NCBI RefSeq assembly: GCF_020382885.2
Contig: NC_058495.1
Span: 19,264,127-19,328,126, forward strand
DNA from: Scatophagus argus
Taxonomy: Eukaryota > Chordata > Actinopteri > Scatophagidae
Direction: 5' to 3'
Length of the DNA: 64,000 nt
The notes under the pieces are model-generated. The model saw only the letters and a program-made list of their open reading frames with translations. It did no database searches and was not told the origin of the DNA. How positions within the stretch are numbered: the stretch's first letter is position 1; every line of letters starts with the position of its first letter. Made by a program: the position numbers and the translations under genes. Shown in pieces: positions 30,445-42,785 of the stretch.

Positions 30445-31303
30445 GTAAGTGTATTTTTTTTTTCCTATTATTTTAAAAATCGTCGTTTTTTAAATATTTT
30501 GGACATTTCAAGATTGAAATAACACGCACCCAAAGCTGAAGGTAGGTTATGATATCTAGTTTTAAAAAAAAAATAAAAATCGCTCATCGGTGGTTATTAA
30601 CATTATTGTGGAAAAAAAAAATACTTTATTTTTCTGCAAAACTGCTTGAGCTTCTTTCGTGACTGTTCAGGTATTTGTTGCTTATTTTCGCTGTCTTCTT
30701 GACTCCAGCTAAAATCCATCACCCTCAGTTCGTCACGACCGTTCAGTAATAATTGTATAAAACTCCTGAACATCTGACAGGCTTCCACAGTATTCAACAC
30801 AAATCTGTATCCTGCATCATACATGGTAATGATGGCATAGTCTGCTTTTTAAATCCTTTTTACACATATTTTTCTAAATGTGAGAACAATAAAAAAATGA
30901 GTCCAGAATTAGCAACGAATGCACCTAACAATAACAGACTAATTCTGATCCTGCAGCAGCCATTTCTAAAAAATTTCCAAGAATTCACGCGGTCACGTAA
31001 AAATACGGTATCACTAATCAATTCAATAATCAATTTCAACGTGGCCCACTTAAAGCTGCCGTGGGCAAGGTGCTCTCCATTCCTGGATCACAGACTGGAT
31101 TAGTGTATCATCAGCACGACATTAGTGACGACAAAAGTATTCAGTTGTCACGCTTTAAAATTCATGATCACCTGAGAAGAAAATAAAATAAAATAAAATC
31201 TTTCAACAGCAGAAACAGCAATCACATGAGTACAGTGATGGAGCGGAGACAGGGGCGGGCTGGGGTCTCCACAGGCACGCAGGAGCTGGAGTGAATGCAT
31301 GGC

Positions 31304-31304
<1 letters not shown>

Positions 31305-31341
<37 letters not shown>
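31305..31341 (+). repeat. (CT)n microsatellite in gata2 intron 1
   Basis: About 18 CT units. Confidence 0.95.
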
Positions 31342-31344
<3 letters not shown>

Positions 31345-32575
31345 CTGTGCTGTTGGCTGCACGATGCTTTATGGACGTGGTCGTGCATGATTGAGATAAC
31401 ATGAAAAGGCTGAGTGAAGCTCCGTGTTAGGGTCAAGGGAATGATGAGAGAAAGAACCTGGAGTTATTTTTAATGAATGACTGATTGAGCTGAATGAACT
31501 GATTCTAAGGCTGCTTCTGACAAGGTGCTGGCACTTCATCACATTTCAGACTCACTGAATTGTGCTACCGGGAACTTTTCTTTTTCTAAATTTGTTCTGT
31601 ATTTGTAGCTCACTGTCTCGGGATATAATCCTGAGAATCATCTCCTGCTCCATAATCCTTTTTGTTAAGTGTGCAGTCGGTGTGTTATGTCCTGCCCTAT
31701 TGTCAAATGTTATTATTCTGAGCTCAAACTGCTTAAATGGGAGTAAGTGCAGCTCTCATAGCAGCATCCAGGCCTCTCTCCCGGCAGTTATATGGTCTTA
31801 TGTCTGGGTGCTTGTGTCTATAAAGCCCCCCAGTGCCCCGGCTCGATCTAATTAGCCGTGAGTAAAGGGGACAATAATGCTTCAGCTGGTTTGTGTCATT
31901 CTCTTCTCTCTGGCTCTGCTTATCTTCACAAGACCCACTGTGGCTCTTCACACCCCCCACCACCATCTCCCAGACACACACACACCACGGAGTCAGGCAC
32001 ACAAGCATTCACACAGCCACACACCTCTACGCTGGATAATGATGGATGACCGTGCCCAATGGGAACAAACAGGTAGATAAAGCCAATCCCATTTAATAAC
32101 AGCATGGATCGGAATGATAATCTTGTTGTTCATTAGCCACTGTGGCTGCACAGCACTACAGTGGTTGCACACAGTTCTCACCCAGCACAGGAGGTGTTGT
32201 GAGAGGGATAGTGTTATCCAGTCCAGGATAGCATCCCTGGGTGAAACAATACTGCCGTGTCCTTGAGAAAGACAGAGCGAAAGCAACAGCAAACCCACCC
32301 CCCCCAAACACACACAGACACACACACACTAACCCTCAGTCACCGTCTCCCATCTTTTGTTCCAGCACAGATACAAATAGGATTAATGAAGGTATAAATT
32401 ACAGAGGGTTAAATCCTGCTGAGTAATCCATTTGGCAAACATGCAAACAACAATAGGCATGCTGCAGGAGCTACGCTGGGCCTGACCCACTCTCCAAGGC
32501 CCAGTGCTTAGCAGAGCCAGAATGCAACACAGAAATGCAGACGCTAACCACTGCAGGCCACAGAGGCATGTTACA

Positions 32576-32602
32576 CTGTGTGTGTGTGTGTGTGTGTGTG
32601 TG
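32576..32602 (+). repeat. (TG)n microsatellite in gata2 intron 1
   Basis: About 13 GT units; a (CA)n(TA)n tract follows at 32982-33016. Confidence 0.9.
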
Positions 32603-32981
32603 CCCTACTCACTACTCCCGCCAAGAGCAAGAACATCACTGGTCATCCATTCATGCTCAAAAGGAGGCCACTTCACGTTCAAGCACTTGTGACAGCAATT
32701 AGTCTGCACCCTGAAATATCTTGTTTTTATCAGACATACAAATAATGTTTTGTTGATGATAATACAATGTGTATAAAAGGATGGAATAACCATATTAAGG
32801 TAAACATGTTCTCACTCCACCTGCCAAATTCTTTTCACTGGAATGTCAGTTATCCAGGCGGCCGTTCCTCCGCTGGCCGTCATGTACTAATTTGTTGATT
32901 TTAGGAGTTGACATGCTCAAAGGGTTGAGCTCATCAACTCACCACCCCTGGCAATGTGCCAGTGATTTAAAGACCGATGAC

Positions 32982-32983
32982 TG

Positions 32984-33016
<33 letters not shown>
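32982..33016 (+). repeat. (CA)n(TA)n microsatellite
   Basis: CA repeat passing into a short TA repeat in gata2 intron 1. Confidence 0.9.
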
Positions 33017-33197
33017 CAGACACGCTTACACAGAAGGTATAGCATGAGACCAGAGCAGGATTGTCGCCCTAATGACCTGCACGGTGGGCAGCATGCATGT
33101 CATCGGAGTTATGAGGGGTCTTTTACCTGAGAGAATTCCTTCAGGTATCAGAAACTTCACTGACGCGCCCCGCAAACCGCCACCACCCGCGATTCTC

Positions 33198-33205
33198 TGA
33201 CGTCA
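33198..33205. promoter_or_regulatory. Full CRE (TGACGTCA) in a CpG-rich patch of gata2 intron 1
   Basis: Palindromic TGACGTCA inside a locally CpG-rich segment (about 33150-33250) that also carries CTGACGCG and GGCGTCAGCG half-sites, in otherwise AT-rich intron. It could be an enhancer or alternative promoter; no donor was identified. Confidence 0.35.
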
Positions 33206-33734
33206 GGTCCAGGCGTCAGCGTGGCGGCCAGTCTCGGCTCCGAGAGACCCTCCAATTATTCCCTGTCAATCACACACCACACACACACACACAGTAATGA
33301 TGCACGTGGGACGACATCTTTGTAACTTTAATAGCTAATAATAAATTTGAAGGCAGAGCCACGGATTCACGCGCACGCACGGCAACTAATTCTGCAATTA
33401 GAATTAAATAAGAAATTCGAAAGTTTAATTTATCATCCATCACAATAACCTTTTTTCGTAATCCACACTGACAGAAAAATGCTTGAATCAGTAATATTAA
33501 TAACAATAATAAAAAAATAAAATAAATCAGTGCACCTTTGTTGAACGTTTTGATTTGTATTGTGAGTTTTAAATGAGGGTGTTAAGAGACACTTTGATGA
33601 TCGCCAACTGGTTTTCAAAGATGAGGCCATGCGCCCATCCCTGGTGCCACCAAATGAGAAAGAGGCGTCATTAGTATGCAAACTGTGTTTGATTGCTCTG
33701 TCCCCGAGACAAAAACCACTGTTTTCACATGAGG

Positions 33735-33860
33735 AATGCGCAGGTACTAATTAAAGACAATTAGGCGCTCCCAACAATGGGGCCAATTTCAGGGTCATAA
33801 ATCGACTCCTCCTCTGTTGGTTTTAGAGGTGCTGAAAACGCTGTTTATTTACATAACAGC
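33735..33860. promoter_or_regulatory. Candidate homeodomain/SOX enhancer-like segment
   Basis: Paired TAATTA-type words (ACTAATTAAAGACAATTAGG at 33747-33766), ACAATGGGGCCAAT (SOX-like plus CCAAT) and GTTTATTTACATAA lie in about 125 bp of non-repetitive sequence 1.1 kb upstream of the gata2 coding exon. It looks like a conserved element; conservation was not tested. Confidence 0.3.
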
Positions 33861-34329
33861 AGTATGCGAAAAACAACACTTAAAATTATCGCTGACAATG
33901 TAAAGCTCCACCAGCGATTTTAATTGTTAAAGAAAAAACATTTAGTGTTTTTTTTTCTTTCTTTTCTTCTGCATCATTCAAAAGTCTTGAACGTCTATTT
34001 CAGATCATTTATACTCTTTTAATATTTCACAAATGGGTTCCTGCAATTGAAGGGGACTTTACTTTTTGAAAACCATTGTAATACTAAGCCGTGTATTCTT
34101 CAGAGTGAATTTCTCTTCATGTTAGATGTCTGTCTTTAGGCTTATAAACGCCGCTAAAAAAGCAGATCAGGGGAGGATTGCTCATTCAGTGCGAGCTTCA
34201 TGAGAGAGAGAGAGAGAGAGAAAGACCCCCGAGAAATTACACTGCTGATTGATAAGTCTTTTAGTTTTTTCGGTGCAGGGAAATGGAAATTGAAAGAAGG
34301 AGAGCAGGGATGCAGCGAGCCAATTGTGG

Positions 34330-34509
34330 CAGGGCTTTCTGTGATTGGCTCTAAGCGAGGCCCCGCCCCACGTGGCTTGATATGGGAATTTACTGGCGCC
34401 AGCCGCATCAGTCTGCGCCACATCTCATTAATGATCTCAAGCACTCCATGGATCAGGAGGTTTACACATCTGAGCTGTATTTGCCGTCAGCTGTTCGAAA
34501 CTGCAACAG
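34330..34509 (+). promoter_or_regulatory. gata2: Proximal gata2 promoter and non-coding exon (1G-like)
   Basis: A reverse CCAAT box (ATTGG, 34344-34348) and a GC box (CCCCGCCCC, 34361-34369) precede a stretch ending at a GCAACAG/GTACCC donor (34510). A 257-bp intron then leads to the acceptor at 34766. This matches the vertebrate general (1G) first exon lying just upstream of the coding exon. No TATA box; start site not fixed. Confidence 0.5.
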
Positions 34510-34766
34510 GTACCCAGTGGAGACATTTTCTATTTGTTTATTTTTTGTCTTTATGCCGAGACGGGACGCGTCGCTTCGACACTGAAACAGATGTGCACCA
34601 CTTTGTTTTCGAGCTGTAATCATTAGGATCCTGAAGTGCACAAAGTTTATTTCTCATGTCAGCTGCTATGAATAGATAAAAAATTATGCAAAATGCTTCT
34701 GCCTTGCATGGGGGGAGAGATGCAGCGGCCGCGGTGTACTAACATTTTGTTTTCGTCTCATTGCAG

Positions 34767-34963
34767 GTATAACTGAGGAGAACGGAGGAGACCGGGTTCT
34801 TTAAGGATTTTAATTCTGAAGTAAATCAACACAGCCGAGACTTTTCTCACGATTCAGGAACTATTGTAAAGGGGATTTACCTTTGGAGGTAAACGTAGCC
34901 TAAAAGTAGTCCAGCACAGAGAGAGAAAGAGAGACGCCTTCAGTGGAAAGGAGACGCTCAGCT
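34767..34963 (+). other. gata2: gata2 5' UTR part of the first coding exon
   Basis: From the CTCATTGCAG acceptor to the start codon. Stop codons occur in frame upstream of the ATG, supporting the chosen start. Confidence 0.75.
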
Positions 34964-35544
34964 ATGGAGGTCGCAGCGGCCGATCAGTCTCGGTGGATGG
35001 CGCACCATCACGCAGTGCTGAACGGCCAGCACCCGGACTCTCACCACCACGGTCTGAGCCACAACTACATGGAGCCCATGGCGCCTTTACTGCCCCAGGA
35101 CGAAGTTGACATGTTTCTGAACCACTTGGACTCTCAAGGGAACCCATACTACACCAACTCCAGGGCAAGGGTCACATACAGCCAAGCACACGGTGAGATG
35201 CGTCTTGTTTTTTAATCTAAGGAATGTGGTGAGAAACGAAGAACATGTCTGGAAAAAAAAATATTTTTATTACGGCATATTTTTACAGTTCAAATCATTA
35301 ATTAATGAGCAAACGGAGCACGCTTTATATAGGCCTACCAGTGTGTCTGTGTGGCATAGGTCGATTAAGTAGCGAAAACTAGAGAAACTGCAAGGTTAAC
35401 AAATCATGCAATGTCTAGTAATTTGCTGTAGTCCGTCTTGACTTTTCTGCGACGATTCAGCAACATTAAAGGAATTTCTAACAAATGACAGCGAGAGGAA
35501 AGGGAAGTATGTCATTTAACCCCTCTCTGTTGGGGCAGGGGTTT

Positions 35545-35579
<35 letters not shown>

Positions 35580-38500
35580 CACTTCCCGGATATAAAATAA
35601 AAACCGCAAATTTACTAATAACAATCTTTAGTTCGAGAGCTGCAGTCGATGAAAAGATACTGCCTTGACGAGAAGCTACTTCAAGTGTGTTTTCTGCAGT
35701 CAAAAGGCCTGTACAATCGCTGTCGTTTAAAGGAAAATCATTTCGGCTGTGAGAAATACACTAAATATTTGAAATCAATAGGCCACCGGTATTTTATTTA
35801 CATCTACAACTAAATGTCGGACTTGAGTAATTCTGAGTACTTAACGGGTAAGGACTTTAAAGCTTCTCTCTGTGTCAAGAGTTAAAATAGCCTGAAAAAA
35901 TATATTAAATAGGCCTGAATTGTTCTGGATTTCAGCTCGCCTCACTGGGAACCAGGTTTGCCGACCACACCTCATCCACAGCCCCGGGATCCCCTGGCTG
36001 GACCCCGGGAAAGCAGCCCTGTCCGCTGCCCACCACCATAACGCATGGGCGGTCAGCCACTTCAGCAAACCCGGCCTGCACACCACCGGCTCCGGCTACC
36101 CCTGCAGCAGTAGCACAGGCACGGCTCCGGTGTCGTCGCTCACCCCGGCGTCCCACTCCAGCCCCCACCTCTACAGCTTCCCCCCTACCCCTCCGAAAGA
36201 CGTGTCTCCGGACCCCGGCCCTACCTCTCCGACCTCCACCTCGACCAGGATGGACGAGAAGGAGTCGATCAAGTACCAAGTGCCGCTGGCGGACGGGATG
36301 AAAATGGAGAGCTGTAGTCCGCTGCGCAGCGGCCTGGCTTCGATGAACAGTCAGGCCCCAGCCACGCATCATCCCATCCCGACCTACCCGGCCTACTCTC
36401 TGCCACCCCACGAGTACAGCGGCAGTCTTTTCCACCCCGGCAGCCTGCTCGGCGGGTCCTCCTCCAGCTTTACGCCCAAATGCAAAAGCAAAGCCAGGTC
36501 GAGCTCAGGTGAGTCTCACGTGTGTTTGCGTTTCTCCCTCGCGTCAGACTGCAGATCACACCGATAAGGCCTAATGAAATAGAATGGTTTACTGAGCTGA
36601 GTGGTGAAGCGTTACGCACATTAGTTTACTGACTCCATCACCGACAGATAAACGGTTCAGTTGTCAAATGTCACCATGTTTCCTCCTAATAATATTATAG
36701 CCATACGTTGTTTCATGTAAGTGTATGGGCGCTGGCATGCGGTACTTTACGCATTTTTTAAAGTTTATTTGTAAATGTCAGCCCTGTGTTAACGCTGATG
36801 CCACTTCTAAAAGCACGACTTGTTGCTCTGGTTCGTAACTGGTAAAAACTGCTATCATTCCCGTATCAGACACTCAAAACCTGCCGTGACAACTCTTATC
36901 TTTGTCCCATCGCCCTCCTCGCCACTTGTAAGCTGCCTCCACTTAAACGGGTTCACTTGGGAGATGAATCACCACTGGATGAAACTAATCAGACAAATCC
37001 GGCTCAGCTATTTCTAGTTAATATCCAGCCAGGACCACACTAATTAAATATAATCAATTATTCACATGGGCTATATTCTTGTTTTGTTTTTTGTTGTTTT
37101 TTCTTTTTGCTGGTCTGGCGAAAAATAAATGCATTCATAGTTTGACCAGAGATTTAACACAATTTTCAACAAAATTTTATGTCGACTTATTCAGGTCGTT
37201 ACTTTGTGGCGTATGTTTAGAGAGCCTAATGACTTCTTCGTGCCACCGTCTTGTTTTCTTTTAAAAGTGGCCTTTATAGCACTTAAAAATGAAGGAGTCA
37301 CGACGCCCTGGCTCCTGCCATATCCTGTATACCTCCAAGTGAACAAATCACGACCTCCACCCCGCCCACAGCTCTCCCTAGTACTAACAAAGCACAGGCG
37401 ACAGAGTCCTGCTGTTTGTGTTTTTAAGCATGGCCTTGGCCCAGTGCACCGACGCGCAATGGAGGCAGAGATCCACAGTAGACCTGCTTCTATGTACACA
37501 TCAAAGTGTATGTAATAACGATGTTGCTGTACGCATCGTCTCAAAGTTTGGAGATCAGTGCAGGCTGACTGAATACATACATGGTTTTACTCAAAATTCT
37601 CCAAAGGCCAGTGAAATTGTTTATAATAAAACGCAGACTATTATCTGACTGCCTGGATAAACACCTGAATCAATAGACTGCATGTGCTGGGAGTAATATT
37701 TAGACTTGATGCCTGACATTAATGTGCAGACATATGAAAAACAATCCAGTCTGGTAATGGGTCTGTAATTTCCCTACATTGTTCCAGCTGTTCTACTTTG
37801 AATTAATGGCCAAAAAAATAAATAAATAATAAAAAAAGACATAGCAGACTGTTAACAAGTTTGCCCCGAATGTAGCAGCGTAATTATCAATATTGTCATC
37901 CACTGTGCTTTTTAATACACCTAGGGAATGCTCTGCGGCTGATAATCTGAGTGGATGTGAGCTGTTGTGGCAGAAAAATGTTATACTGTGACATTTAAAA
38001 GAAGCTGGCTGCACTCTGCCTGAATCACTAACACAAACAGATCAGCTACGACATTAAAAAGGCTCTTATCTATCAAAGTCGGTGTCCAGTGCCAGTAATG
38101 GTGATTGACTGCTGTACAAAATGCCACAATGACATTTCAGCTGTCAGCACATATACCTTACTGGCCTTAGTGGCTTCCTGCTGAACAAGACTCAAACCAA
38201 GAGTTCCTCCTCGGCCTCCTCTCCAAAGCTACCTTTCACACGAAGCTTTTCTCTTCTTATTTCAACACTTAAAGCATTGTGTAAGACCTGAAACGTCAGT
38301 CGATGCTCGGGAATATTTTATGTGTTAATGAAGCCGCTTTAATGTGGTCGCTGGATTGCGAAACACTTCAAGAGGAAGAGAGAGGGCGGTAAGAGAAAAG
38401 CGCCGAGATGCATTTCAAAAGGAACATAGCTTTTTGCTCAGGTCAGATTCCATTGTGGCGCGAGGGTGGGACTGTGGGTGTCGCTGGCATTATAACAGGA

Positions 38501-41500
38501 ATAATGAGATGATGCTCTAGGGAGAGAGGGATACTTGAATTAAATGAATCGACCGGTTTAGCAACAGGCTGTTTGAAGTCAGTCAAACCTGAATGGCAAT
38601 GGAAAGCATGTGAGAATAAGTTAAAGGGGGGGGAAAAGCAGGTTTTTGTATGGAAGAATGCACAGACTCAGGTCACGGTCCCAAACGTCATCAAAACAGC
38701 ACTGGATCAAACGCCTGTTTCTATAATATCAACAGCAGCCAACTGGCATGCAAGCTTTTCATCAACGGCTGCAACACTGTCCGACACATTTAATACCACC
38801 ACCAACACCGCACACTTATGTTTCCTCTCAAGGGTGCCCACTGAGTTGATGAATAATGTAGTCCTAATTTGATGGTGTGTCTCATTCTTCTTGCTGGACA
38901 CCTCTGGACATGTTCTGGCTGTCTCTGGCCTCCCCACTCTGGATCGGTTTACATAGAGGTGTCTGTGTCCATGACAGCCGTGCACATTTGGTACACCTGC
39001 ACCCTGATATGAGACAGATTTTGATTTCATATTACAGGGCCACCTCGGGTCGTCCTGCACTGTAAACACTTGCCCCATTGGGCCAAACAGCTGCTACGTG
39101 TTGCTTCCGACGGAGGGTGAATTTTTTAATTATATAAATTTTCTTCTCGTCTCTTCCACTTGATCTATATGCAGAGGGTCGTGAATGTGTAAACTGCGGC
39201 GCCACCTCCACCCCTCTGTGGCGACGGGATGGTACCGGCCACTACCTGTGCAATGCCTGTGGACTGTATCACAAGATGAACGGCCAGAATCGACCGCTTA
39301 TCAAGCCCAAACGTAGACTGGTGAGTCCTGCTTCTTCTACATGCCTTCACTCTGGTAGAAGGCACCCAAATATGAGCACAAAGCAGATGCCGGCAGCACA
39401 ATTCCAGGAAAGTTATATTTTCCCTATGATCTTCCTGGAATTGTTTGTCCCTCTCACCCCCCGATGATCCGCCTTCATGGCCTGTTACAATACTGCTACT
39501 ATTGCCATTGTTCCTGCTATCATTATTGCTGGTACTTCTGATACTGTTACTGATACCAATGCCCATGCTGCTTTAGTTAACACCATGCTTGAGCAAATGA
39601 AAAGCAGCGTGGGCATATAACATTCTTGTCATGGATGTGCCGCTGCTGAAGAGCTGCACAGCCACTTCTGACTTTAACCCTTCTGAAGCCGGACACATTT
39701 CCCTCAGTCACAATTTGTCTTAACAATTAATAAATCCATGTGTTTTAATTATCTATCTATCTGTCTATCTCGATCCTTTTATCATAAGTATGTAAGGCTT
39801 GATATATTGCAGTAATCTCTGCATCATTTATTCTCAACAGAAGCAACAGATTCACTTTTGCTTTATATGTAAATGATTAATTTGTCAACAAATTAGGAAA
39901 ATATTCCAGGCTTTCTTTGTTGTCCACAAATTCAGAAATAGCCACGAATAACAATGTGTTTGCATAAGTTAAAACTCTTTTCTTGTAAGTGGTTAATTGG
40001 TAAATGGAAATAAAGATAAGATGTATGAGCACAACCCACTTGTAACTTAATGAAGTAGGTTTATTTGTGAAATAAATAAACAATAACACAAATACAATTA
40101 GTAAAAATAATAACTGGCTAAATTATTAGGGATTACTCACTGGATTCCCACACAAGAAATTAATTTTTTTTTTTCAAAACAGTAGTTTCGTGCTTCTGTA
40201 ACCTTTTCACATTAATAAAAAGGGGTCTGTGCTATCTCATTTACCCAGGCTAATTATGATTGCGAAGGCTGTAGCCTGGATCTAATGGTCTTCATTAACA
40301 TTAGCTGGTAATTTGACTAGAGAATAAATTATCCTCTATCAGACGATATCTGTTCAGATATGTCGGACGGGCTTTCTTTCCCCAAAACACTGAAGCCTAT
40401 CATTATATATTTTTTTGGATTTTATTTTTTCGTGTTGTTCCCGCACCTTCATCGTCGTTCCTCCTCGTGAAAAGTCCATTACATTTTCCACTGGGTCTGC
40501 CCATGTGGCTGCAGCTTTTGCATTTTCAGCTCAAGTGTTTTTCAGAGTTATGTTCAAAGGGGCATCCAGTTGTTTCCTATCCGGATATCTGCCCGGCCCA
40601 GATAAGGAAGTCAGGCTCCCGGCTGTTTCCGCCTTCAACCAGCGCGCTGCATTCTCTATGGCCAGAATGACATATACTGTAAAGAGATTATCACAACACT
40701 GGAGGAGCCGCTTATGTGTGAAGAGACAGGCCGTGAGGGGCGGGCATTGGAAAATAAATGGATTTATGTTCCTCTCTTGTTATTCATTCTCGCTGGCCAG
40801 TTGTAGCTCGTCTTAACGCGCAGCGGCTTTTTCTTTCATTTCTTTTTTTATTTTTTGGAAAACACAGGTCCTATGTTATATTTCGCATAATAATAATAAT
40901 AACCAGGCCTTTTGTTGCTCTCCAAGTCAACAGCAACGAGTCCACCTGAAAATAATTAAAAGGAAAAACCTGGATGCCGCATGCAAAGCGAAGAGCTGGA
41001 GGCTTTCTCGCATGTAAAGCTAATGTTTCTTATTATGTGTGAAGAATTGATCCGCAATGGACGCAGGAGCACACTGCCAGGCAGGACACCGGGTCTTATA
41101 TGACTTTGTAGCCCAGTTTCCGTGGATCAGGATAAATAGAGGGTTTACACAAAGTCTGCAATGTAACCCGCTAATACCAGCATAGGTATTTTTAATTCAT
41201 TAAATATTATAATTAACGGAAAACGTGTACAGAATCAGGCATTCTCCATGTCTTCACTGCGAGCATCAGAGAATCTGATCACGGCTGCGGCGGTCTGCTT
41301 ACATGCAACTGATTTCACAGAGGAGTTAAGTGTTTTTTTCCAGTTCGAGCGTCGTTTCTTTTCATGCTTTTCTGCACATGTTGCTGCGGTCAAAGTAGCA
41401 ACCTCACTAAAATCCACGTGCCGCCGCCTAATGCAAAAAAAAAAAAAAAATTCGTGTATCTAAATGGTTTTGTGCTGAGGCAGAAATCGTATTTTCTCTC

Positions 41501-42785
41501 CGTGCAGCGTCGGTAGCTGTGGCTTTCATAACTTCTGATTAGCCTTAGGTGTCTGAGGCACCGTGATGCTGGCTGTGTGTTTTTGTGCAACTCTGTGTCC
41601 GCGCTGACCTCTCTACAACATGTGAATGGGTCATTATTCACGATGTATTTTCTCTGCTTCCTTCAGTCCGCTGCCAGACGTGCGGGCACCTGCTGTGCAA
41701 ACTGCCAGACCACCACCACCACCCTGTGGAGGCGCAACGGGAACGGAGACCCGGTGTGCAACGCCTGCGGCCTTTACTTTAAACTGCACAATGTAAGTAG
41801 TCTGGAAAAAACAAAACAAAACACACACACACAAAAAAACAAAACACTGCACTTTGAGGGAGGGACAGGAGTGCTGGTCGTTAACTGGTCAGGTGGGCGG
41901 ACAGCTCCTATCGATTTAGGAGCAGAGAGGCTGTGAGAGTGTGGAGGCAAAGCCTGCTCACCCTGTCGAGCAGAACCCACCGGTCGTCTTTTTTTTATTA
42001 ATCCATCGTTGTTTCAATGGGGGGCGTTACTCCCCGGAGAGGCTGCAGGGTGGGACTGTCATTCAGTGTAACGGCGTCGGTTACACCGATGAGGATTTGT
42101 CTGAAGCTGCTCCTTTCAGCTCCAGCCAGCCCTCATCCCCATGTATTCATATTGACCAGGATGGTTCTGTTTGGTTTTAAATCAGACAAAAGCTCAAAAA
42201 CGCCCCCTGACTCGCCTTATAATGGAGATATTTATGCAAAACAGCTGCTCATTATTTATTGCATTTATCTCACACTGGTGTAACTCATAATATCGGGCTC
42301 CCATCAAAGACGTATGTGTATGGAAATCCTCACTGGAAATGCAACATGTGACATGTTCCTGGTGGCATTTTAAATTGTGATCTTGTAAACAAGCTGCAGC
42401 AAAATAAACCACCATAATGTGCTGTTCACACTGTCAGTGAGGCTTTTGTCTGGCTTGCCTTGAGCTAATGTGCTGCTCTCCACAGGTCAACAGACCCCTG
42501 ACCATGAAGAAAGAAGGCATCCAGACACGCAACCGCAAGATGTCCAGCAAGTCCAAGAGGAACAAACGAGTAGGAGACAGCTTCGACGAGCTATCGAAAT
42601 GCATGCAGGACAAGGCCTCTCCCTTTGGCAGTGCGCCCGGCCTCACCAGCCACATGGCCCACATGGGTCACCTGCCCCCCTTCAGCCACTCCGGACACAT
42701 GCTGCCTACTCCCACACCCATTCACCCTTCATTCGGTCACCCCCACCACTCCAATCGCTCGCCCGTCTGGGCTGAGCCTCACTGA
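34964..42785 (+). CDS. gata2a: gata2: GATA-binding transcription factor 2 (457 aa; probably gata2a)
   Basis: GATA2 binds WGATAR and controls blood stem cell, endothelial and neural programmes. Exons: 34964-35192, 35936-36508, 39175-39320, 41667-41792 and 42486-42785, phases consistent; 457 aa (human 480). The N-terminus [20 protein letters not shown] and the blocks [27 protein letters not shown] and [14 protein letters not shown] are GATA2-specific. N-finger: C272/C275/C293/C296; C-finger: C326/C329/C347/C350, each C-X2-C-X17-C-X2-C and each on its own exon, followed by the basic tail [11 protein letters not shown]. The C-terminus reads [16 protein letters not shown] then [11 protein letters not shown] instead of the usual SSMVTAMG (see findings). 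The a-paralogue is inferred from rpn1 linkage and the intronic enhancer. Confidence 0.96.
35545..35578 (+). repeat. (GA)n microsatellite in the gata2 intron after the first coding exon
   Basis: About 17 GA units; a shorter GA run lies at 34201-34221 upstream of the proximal promoter. Confidence 0.95.
36509..39174. other. gata2 intron between the N-terminal and first zinc-finger exons
   Basis: About 2.7 kb with no coding exon or clear transposon. Scattered GATA words occur (for example TTATCTATC near 38066). Nothing stronger can be supported by eye. Confidence 0.5.
39321..41666. other. gata2 intron between the two zinc-finger exons
   Basis: A 2.3-kb intron carrying the +9.5-like enhancer at 40567-40610. 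It also holds a short tandem ATCT array (39750-39772, several adjacent reverse GATA words) and a poly(A) run near 41436-41450. No coding exon. Confidence 0.7.
40567..40610 (+). promoter_or_regulatory. gata2 intronic +9.5 (i4) enhancer, with altered E-box
   Basis: Core order: TTTCCTATCCGG (ETS, 40573-40584), TATCTG (40586-40591), eight-base spacer, AGATAA (40600-40605), GGAAG (ETS, 40606-40610). This is the arrangement of the mammalian GATA2 +9.5 element (ETS, CATCTG-N8-AGATAA, ETS), in the same intron between the zinc-finger exons. In mammals and zebrafish it is needed for haemogenic endothelium. The E-box position reads TATCTG, not CANNTG. A CAGTTG E-box lies 13 bases upstream (40567-40572). 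Homology is inferred from order, spacing and location. Confidence 0.85.

Noticed and set aside
34200..34619. 139-codon open frame over the proximal gata2 promoter
   Set aside because: Begins in a (GA)n repeat and crosses the promoter and 1G-like donor; not protein-like.
35932..36435. 167-codon antisense frame over the gata2 exon
   Set aside because: Shadow of a GC-rich coding exon; Gly/Arg-rich with no similarity.
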